A DNA stretch of 36,999 nt. Origin: Treponema sp. GTDB lineage: Bacteria > Spirochaetota > Spirochaetia > Treponematales > Treponemataceae. A program made the translations under genes and the position numbers. How positions within the stretch are numbered: position 1 is the first letter of the stretch; each line of letters opens with the position of its first letter. The DNA is taken from NCBI GenBank assembly GCA_018384055.1, contig JAHAZL010000099.1:1-36999 (forward strand), given 5' to 3'. This document shows, piece by piece, positions 32,080-36,999 of the stretch. Under the pieces are notes generated by a model. It made no database searches. It saw nothing but the letters and a program-made list of their open reading frames with translations, and was not told the origin of the DNA.

Positions 32080-33267
32080 ATGAAGAAATTAAGGGGAGCA
32101 ATACTGTCATTTTCTGTTCTTTTGGGAACTTCTGCTGCTTTTTCCTACGATTTTTCTGCAATTGTAACTGATTCAACAAAAGTTGATTTTTATAACGGCA
32201 AATTTGAAAATCCTCTCCTAAAACAATCGGAAAAATTCATCGGGGCTTTTACAACTCCATTGTCAAAGGATGGCGTTTCCAGCCTTGCAGCGGAAGCAAC
32301 TGTAGAACACAAAATGGATAGACAGTTTGGGGATGACGGAAAAACAGACAATAACATCGTTGTTGACTGTACACTCTTTAAGTTTGCTACATCAAGAAAA
32401 ATCAAAGGAAATATACTTGATGTTTCTGCAGGTCGATTCTTCTATTCTGACCTTTCGGGTATTGTTGTGGCTCAGCCAAATGACGGTATCTTTGCAAAAT
32501 GTAAGATGTCTAAGGTTGAATTTTCTGCATACGGCGGATATACAGGCTTGCAGAATGTAAAGAATGTTTCTGTCATTACAAGCAAGGGCAAGATTTGGTC
32601 ACCTTCTGATGAAAAGGATGTCTATGACTTTACAGCCCCTTATGCAATTGGTTCTGTTTGCGTTTCTTTACCATACATATTTAAGAACCAGACGGTTTCT
32701 TTTGAAGGCCTCTGTGCCGTAAATGTTGGTGGCCCTGCTGATTTTGAAGACGATGACGAACGCATCTATGGAACTGTTAACCTTACGGGTCCACTTTCTG
32801 AAAAATTGTTCTACACAATCAATGGAACTTTCGGAACAACAGATTTCGACAAAATTGGACTTTTGGGTAGCTTGAACATTAACTATTTCTCTATTTACAA
32901 GAATGCAGCATTGGAATTCAATGCCGTTTATGCTTCTGGAGAAACGGACAGTATGGGAAGTTTTGTAGGTGTTACAAAGATTGCTGCCTGTCTTTCAAAG
33001 GATGAACCCATATACAGTGGACTTATGAAGATGGGCCTCTCTGGTTCAATCATTCCAATTGATAAATTCGTAGTGTCTGCAGGTGGAGACATGGTGTATC
33101 GCCTTCTTGAAGATTCAACGGAATTGTATGGAGTTCAGGTTTCTGGCGGTATAATGTACAAGATGTATTCTGACTTGAACTTCTCATTGTCAGTTTCACA
33201 TTTTGTTGGAAAGTATGAGGAAGCAAGTCGTACTGAAATTGCACTCGGATTTGCTCTTGCTCTTTAA
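32080..33267 (+). CDS. probable outer-membrane beta-barrel protein (envelope operon gene 2)
   Basis: A 395-residue protein with a signal peptide (about 1-22, ending AFSY). The mature part consists of alternating hydrophobic and polar residues in many short strands separated by turns rich in Gly, Asp and Asn, as in FSAYGGYTGLQ, YTINGTFGTTDF and LNFSLSVSHFVG, and ends in a strand (TEIALGFALAL). This suggests an outer-membrane barrel, but no named porin family is recognised. GGGGAGG precedes the ATG by about 8 bases inside the upstream gene. The FecR-domain gene follows after 17 bases. Confidence 0.7.
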   Translation: MKKLRGAILSFSVLLGTSAAFSYDFSAIVTDSTKVDFYNGKFENPLLKQSEKFIGAFTTPLSKDGVSSLAAEATVEHKMDRQFGDDGKTDNNIVVDCTLFKFATSRKIKGNILDVSAGRFFYSDLSGIVVAQPNDGIFAKCKMSKVEFSAYGGYTGLQNVKNVSVITSKGKIWSPSDEKDVYDFTAPYAIGSVCVSLPYIFKNQTVSFEGLCAVNVGGPADFEDDDERIYGTVNLTGPLSEKLFYTINGTFGTTDFDKIGLLGSLNINYFSIYKNAALEFNAVYASGETDSMGSFVGVTKIAACLSKDEPIYSGLMKMGLSGSIIPIDKFVVSAGGDMVYRLLEDSTELYGVQVSGGIMYKMYSDLNFSLSVSHFVGKYEEASRTEIALGFALAL

Positions 33268-33284
33268 CAAATAGGGGGATGTTT

Positions 33285-34160
33285 ATGAAGAAAATTCTTG
33301 CACTTGTTTTAGTTTCCGTTTCGCTGTTCAGCGTTAATGCTCTTACTGCCACTGTTGTTTCTGTAAAAGGTAAAGTTGAAATTCAGGAAGCCGGAATGTG
33401 GATAGACCTTCAGAAGGGTGATGTTCTTGAAAAGGGAACTGTAATTTCTACTGGTTTCAATTCTTCGGCTGTGCTCAGCGTAAGCAATTCAAGCATTAAC
33501 CTTGGACCTTTGACAAGAGTTACAATAGAAAATCTTGTTTCAACAAAAGACAAGGATACAACACAGATTTACATTGATTCCGGATCCATTGCGGCAAATG
33601 TTTCAGGCAAGGATGGGAAACGTGCCGGATTTAAGGTTCGCTCTCCTGTTGCAACCGCTTCTGTCCGCGGAACGTCTTTTGTCGTGTCCTCTTCTGGGAA
33701 ACTTACAGTTTCTGAAGGTCTTGTTGCTTTCGGTGCATCAGAAAGTGATGGCCCGTCAGTAGTGGCTGATGTTCCTGCTGTTTCTGGAGCTGCTGCCGTA
33801 GCTGAAAAAAATGCGCCTGTAACTGCAGAAATAGCTTCAGAAAATGAATCTTCTTCAGAAGGTGGAGATCAGGGGCATGCCAATGCTTTTGCTTCAACTG
33901 CAGACGTAGGCGGTGAAGGTGTCCCTGTTGCTGCAGGACAGTCAAGCAAGGCAAGTTCAACTGGAAATTCACCATCGTCACCTCGCGTAGAAATGGCAAA
34001 GGCTTCTTTAGGTGGTGTAGACAATACTGTTACAGTTTCAGCTCAGAATTCTGTTTCTGCAGGTTCATCTTCTACATCAGCTTTAACTGCTGTTGGTAAT
34101 ATTTCAAGTTCTACTGTTAATGCAGTGGGGTCTATTTCAATTACTGTTAAGTTCGAGTAA
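33285..34160 (+). CDS. exported FecR-domain protein with low-complexity tail (envelope operon gene 3)
   Basis: A 291-residue protein with a signal peptide (KKILALVLVSVSLFSVNA) and a FecR domain at about 22-130: ATVVSVKGKVEIQEAG, LQKGDVLEKGTVISTGFNSS, and the hallmark FKVRSPVATASVRGTSFVV. The remaining 160 residues are Ala/Ser/Val-rich and low in complexity. There is no transmembrane segment and no sigma factor nearby, so this is not a classical FecR anti-sigma regulator; a structural or peptidoglycan-associated role is more likely. The ATG at 33285 is chosen because GGGGG then sits 6 bases upstream, whereas it directly abuts an ATG at 33279. Confidence 0.82.
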   Translation: MKKILALVLVSVSLFSVNALTATVVSVKGKVEIQEAGMWIDLQKGDVLEKGTVISTGFNSSAVLSVSNSSINLGPLTRVTIENLVSTKDKDTTQIYIDSGSIAANVSGKDGKRAGFKVRSPVATASVRGTSFVVSSSGKLTVSEGLVAFGASESDGPSVVADVPAVSGAAAVAEKNAPVTAEIASENESSSEGGDQGHANAFASTADVGGEGVPVAAGQSSKASSTGNSPSSPRVEMAKASLGGVDNTVTVSAQNSVSAGSSSTSALTAVGNISSSTVNAVGSISITVKFE

Positions 34161-34165
34161 TAAAA

Positions 34166-34534
34166 ATGATCATAAAGAATATTTCTGTCAAAACCTGTAA
34201 AAATCATATTGAGACAGAAATATCTTTTGATTCTGACGGATTCATAAGCGGCTGCTATCTGATCCAAACGGTTTCCCCAGTTTATGACGGGAATATGGTT
34301 GTCTGCCAGATAGCAGCCGGCATTTCCTCCACTAAAGTTTTGTCCTGTGCTGATGCAATTCCTGCAATTCCTTCTACGGATGAAAAAAAATATCCCTATA
34401 ACCTTATAACACGAATCTTTGGTGAAAATGATGTCCTCATTGAAGAAAGAAAAGATGTCTTTGAATTCTCTTTACCGGAGCGTAAAAAAGAAACTGTAAA
34501 AAAATCTTTCATCGCGAAACTTTTCGGAAACTGA
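34166..34534 (+). CDS. hypothetical small protein (envelope operon gene 4)
   Basis: A 122-residue protein with no signal peptide or membrane segment. It looks beta-rich (IIKNISVKTCKNHIETEISFD, then YLIQTVSPVYDGNMVVCQIAAG) with a basic C-terminus (ERKKETVKKSFIAKLFGN). No family is recognised. It starts 5 bases after the FecR-domain gene with only a weak GAG upstream, so translation is probably coupled. Its last 26 bases overlap the 3' end of the convergent barrel-like gene, so the two messages could pair. Confidence 0.65.
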   Translation: MIIKNISVKTCKNHIETEISFDSDGFISGCYLIQTVSPVYDGNMVVCQIAAGISSTKVLSCADAIPAIPSTDEKKYPYNLITRIFGENDVLIEERKDVFEFSLPERKKETVKKSFIAKLFGN

Positions 34535-35909
34535 AATTTATTTTTCCCTTCAGCAAAAGGTGTTTTGTTTTTCTTGAAAAAGTCGCAGCAGTGTCAAAAT
34601 TCCATTTTTCATTTTCTTTTCCCTTTGTCCAGTTTAATCCTGCACTAATGCTTTCAATGGCTTGTTTTTTGAAATAGAATTTTTCAGTGATTTTATATTT
34701 CCTGCTTTTGTCTTCTTCAATGGAAACTGTAAGGCCTGTTGAAGATTTAAATCTACCATAGTTTATTCCTGCATCTATTCCTGCGGATGTTTTTTCTTTT
34801 CCCGTTTCTGTAGTGCAGGAATAGTCGTAGTTTCCCTTGATGTGATATCGCATGGTTGTGTATGAAGATCCTAATTTCAAATCATATTGACTGTAAGAAT
34901 TTGACATTCTCTCTTTTGTGTTTCTTTTTGTCTGTCCAAATGTGGCCCCCAAAACCGCAATGCCTTTTCTGGTCTTGAAATTGAATTTGGGTGAAAGAAA
35001 AATTTGTTGTCCTATTCTTGGATTATTGCCAGAAGCAGTTATTATATCTTCGTCCGCATTAAAATGATACATTCCAAGCTGAAAGAAACCTATTGATAAA
35101 TTGCATTGGTTTCTTAGCCATAGTCTTGTTCCCCCGAATGGATTTTCATATATTCCAAGAACAGTTAAGGTTTTGAATTTTTCCCCTGTTAGAGATGCCG
35201 AAATCTCAGAAGAAAAAAAATCCGATTCATTGTAATACCTTTCGTTCTGGAACCATCCTGATTCCCTGCAGTATTCATGGAAAAAAGTTCCTGCTGTAAA
35301 AGACAATGTCATTTCACGAAGAAATGGAGGGGAGAATTTTCTGTATAGGGAGCCGTATTTTTCTCCTGAATCTAAAATTACGATTTGCATTGACGGAAGA
35401 AAAATGTCAGTACTTTTGGGGGTAATGGCAGCTGACCAAGAAAAAGTGTTTTTTGAAGATGAGGCAGAAGGCAAGGAAACAGTTATTCCAGAAATTGTAA
35501 ATGAAGAATTCCTGTGAGGAGATGGACATGAAAAGAAAGGTGTCTTTAAACGGCTTATTCCACCTGAGTACCTTAGGTTTCCCGCAAGAACATCAACTTT
35601 TAGTTTTGCAAAGTTATCTGAGTACCATATCCCGTATGTGTATTCCTGCATCAATAGATAATCATGGGCATTGTTCCCGTGAAGTTCAATAAGTGGGAGT
35701 GAGCCAAGTTTTGCATTCCCCGCAATAACCGTTTGACCAAGGTTCAGTTTTAAGCCATAGTTCCATTTGATTTCTGATATATCCCTCACCATCCGTTTGT
35801 CTTTGTCAACAGGGACTGTGAATCCTACAGAAGAATTAAATTCGATGGAATTGGAAAATAGATGTGCTGAAAGGGAAAGGCAAAGTGTTACCGTCAATAT
35901 TTTTTTCAT
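34509..35909 (-). CDS. probable outer-membrane beta-barrel protein
   Basis: A 466-residue protein with a signal peptide (MKKILTVTLCLSLSAHLFSN). The mature part shows repeated amphipathic strands with aromatic girdle residues, such as WNYGLKLNLGQTVIAGNAKL, GIAVLGATFGQTK, GIDAGINYGRFKSSTGLTVS and ISAGLNWTKGKENEKWNFD, and ends with a basic strand (KINFSFRKVSR). It is probably a barrel, of unknown family. No ribosome binding site is visible; TATAAA ends 7 bases before the ATG but has no -35. Its end overlaps the convergent 122-residue gene by 26 bases. Confidence 0.68.
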   Translation of the reverse strand: MKKILTVTLCLSLSAHLFSNSIEFNSSVGFTVPVDKDKRMVRDISEIKWNYGLKLNLGQTVIAGNAKLGSLPLIELHGNNAHDYLLMQEYTYGIWYSDNFAKLKVDVLAGNLRYSGGISRLKTPFFSCPSPHRNSSFTISGITVSLPSASSSKNTFSWSAAITPKSTDIFLPSMQIVILDSGEKYGSLYRKFSPPFLREMTLSFTAGTFFHEYCRESGWFQNERYYNESDFFSSEISASLTGEKFKTLTVLGIYENPFGGTRLWLRNQCNLSIGFFQLGMYHFNADEDIITASGNNPRIGQQIFLSPKFNFKTRKGIAVLGATFGQTKRNTKERMSNSYSQYDLKLGSSYTTMRYHIKGNYDYSCTTETGKEKTSAGIDAGINYGRFKSSTGLTVSIEEDKSRKYKITEKFYFKKQAIESISAGLNWTKGKENEKWNFDTAATFSRKTKHLLLKGKINFSFRKVSR

Positions 35910-35959
35910 CTTTTATTTTATAAATAAAAAAAAATAAAAAGGTACCCTTTGCTTGAAAT

Positions 35960-36820
35960 TTACTGAAATGGGTCTTTGCTTTGGTCTACAGTCAGAAGCT
36001 CTGGTACATTTACCTTGTATTTTGCGCCCGGCAATGCATTAAGCACATCCTGGTAATTGTTTTCAATCTTTTCTGTTTTTTCAGCATCAAGGGCTGCTGC
36101 AACTTTCAGACATGGCTTGTATTTTGCAGCTCTTTTGAAAATCTCATTTCTTGGAGTTGCCCTTTTTGTAATTCTAAGCTGCTTAACGCAATCCATTACT
36201 ACGATGTCATCGGTTCTGGTGCTGATCAGTCCTTTCTTTATGTATGCGGACTTAACTTTTTTTGAATTCCGGTCATAGTAATAGATTCTGTCAAAAAAAT
36301 CGTTTTCATCTTCTGCTGCAATGGATCTGCAAAGGAAATCTCCAAATCTGAAGGGAGAATTAATTTCATCTGTTGTCAGCATGAATTCAGGGTCGGCGTA
36401 GAGGACTGACCTTTCAAGCACGAGTGCTGTTTCACATTGTAATGCAATGGTGTCGGTGCTGATCCAGTATTCAACTTCCTTATAAACTGCCTTTGCGTAT
36501 AAAGTGCCTTCTGATTCCATCGTAATCATTTCGTCCTCTTCATGGATTACGGAAAGGTTGTTGCCGTATGCAACGTTGAGAATCTCATGCATCTTCTTGT
36601 CACGACCCAAAAGACAAAGATGCGATTTGGGAGAAAGAACTTTTGCTTCTACCAGAATTTCTTTCTGTTCTGGAATTACTTCTTCTGTTTTAAAAATTTC
36701 TTCTGACTGAATGTTTTCAGGCTTGATGACAGCGTCAGGCGCCTTTTTTATGCAGGAAACTGTTGTGAAGGCAAGGGCAATAAGTACTGGTACTACAGGT
36801 GTTTTCATTGTTTTTTTCAA
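35960..36820 (-). CDS. probable lipoprotein of unknown function
   Basis: A 286-residue protein with a signal peptide and lipobox TTVSC (Cys23). A proline- and glutamate-rich linker (about 26-60) precedes a region at about 65-125 whose short strands (LCLLGRDKKMHEILNVAYG, then TLYAKAVYKEVEYWIS) recall bacterial SH3-like domains. The rest is mixed. TTG at 36820 is preferred as start because GGAG sits 6 bases upstream; the in-frame ATGs at 36832 and 36826 have no usable ribosome binding site, and an ATG at 36808 is a fourth option. The function is unknown. Confidence 0.62.
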   Translation of the reverse strand: MKKTMKTPVVPVLIALAFTTVSCIKKAPDAVIKPENIQSEEIFKTEEVIPEQKEILVEAKVLSPKSHLCLLGRDKKMHEILNVAYGNNLSVIHEEDEMITMESEGTLYAKAVYKEVEYWISTDTIALQCETALVLERSVLYADPEFMLTTDEINSPFRFGDFLCRSIAAEDENDFFDRIYYYDRNSKKVKSAYIKKGLISTRTDDIVVMDCVKQLRITKRATPRNEIFKRAAKYKPCLKVAAALDAEKTEKIENNYQDVLNALPGAKYKVNVPELLTVDQSKDPFQ

Positions 36821-36890
36821 GTTCATCTCCATTTTTCAGTAAGGAATTGTAATGTGGTTGTGGTAAAAAATCAATTTTTTGTTTGTGCAT

Positions 36891-36976
36891 GGGGTCTTGG
36901 GGGTCTGTACCCGCTGATATTAAAAGAGGGGGCACACCCCGTGGAGTTGTTTGCGTTCCAGAGGGGGCAGAGGGGG
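36891..36976 (+). other. G-tract-rich segment at window end
   Basis: Five runs of four or five G bases (36891-36894, 36899-36903, 36928-36932, 36963-36967, 36972-36976) lie in about 85 bp, far above the local composition. GGGGG at 36928 can pair with CCCC at 36937-36940. No gene is seen from 36821 to the window end. Confidence 0.4.
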
Positions 36977-36999
36977 CAATATTTTGTGTGCTCAATTTT

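Noticed and set aside
33703..33999. Minus-strand frame rich in Leu and Gln
   Set aside because: It is the antisense of the low-complexity tail of the FecR-domain gene.
1..36999. tRNA or rRNA genes
   Set aside because: No cloverleaf-compatible T-arm and acceptor pairs and no rRNA-like segments were seen on either strand by eye; a tRNA search program would settle this.

Overview
The window looks like a chromosomal stretch of a spirochaete, most likely a host-associated Treponema. This is inferred from gene content and protein style, not from a search: a Treponema-type PilZ protein, a long (499-residue) serine hydroxymethyltransferase, many exported proteins with loose spirochaetal signal peptides or lipoboxes, frequent TTG starts and moderate-to-low G+C. 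Coding density is high. No rRNA, tRNA, CRISPR array, prophage or complete insertion sequence was seen.

Layout. 1-659: 5' part of a PotA-like ABC ATPase (minus), divergent from a PilZ protein and a TPR protein (860-2983). 3114-6332: minus-strand run murB, cyclic-nucleotide-binding protein, exported protein, DUF192 protein. 6394-12311: plus-strand run cysS, ECF sigma factor, zinc-finger anti-sigma factor, membrane TIG/transglutaminase-like protein, UMP kinase and a glucosaminidase-like lipoprotein. 12448-15623: TetR regulator, unknown protein, lytic transglycosylase, Aat-like transferase. 15674-16517: decayed cation:proton antiporter. 16580-22682: AlkD-type repair protein, HD-only alarmone hydrolase, valS, GGDEF protein. 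22815-25148: GNAT acetyltransferase, a decayed membrane-protein gene, a TIM-barrel protein, a YkgJ-type cysteine-cluster protein. 25258-29905: glyA and a large sensor adenylate cyclase. 29989-36820: cell-envelope region with a SPOR protein, a LapA-like protein, a four-gene exported/barrel/FecR/small-protein operon, a second barrel-like protein and a lipoprotein.

Genes that may work together. Two second-messenger circuits have parts here: c-di-GMP (GGDEF at 20829-22682, PilZ at 860-1756) and cAMP (cyclase at 26882-29905, double cyclic-nucleotide-binding protein at 4107-5306). The sigma/anti-sigma pair is translationally coupled and followed by a membrane protein whose transglutaminase-like domain lacks the catalytic cysteine. 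Several genes act on peptidoglycan or the envelope (murB, two hydrolase-like proteins, SPOR).

Two features cut across the window. First, a repeat of about 100-125 bp occurs three times (2991-3107, 12316-12440, 14614-14714), always between convergent genes, with imperfect terminal inverted repeats and an internal hairpin. It looks like a MITE-type element that may also terminate transcription. Second, at least five genes lack a Shine-Dalgarno sequence and have a -10 hexamer 6-8 bases before the start codon, which predicts leaderless mRNAs. The other genes mostly have clear ribosome binding sites.
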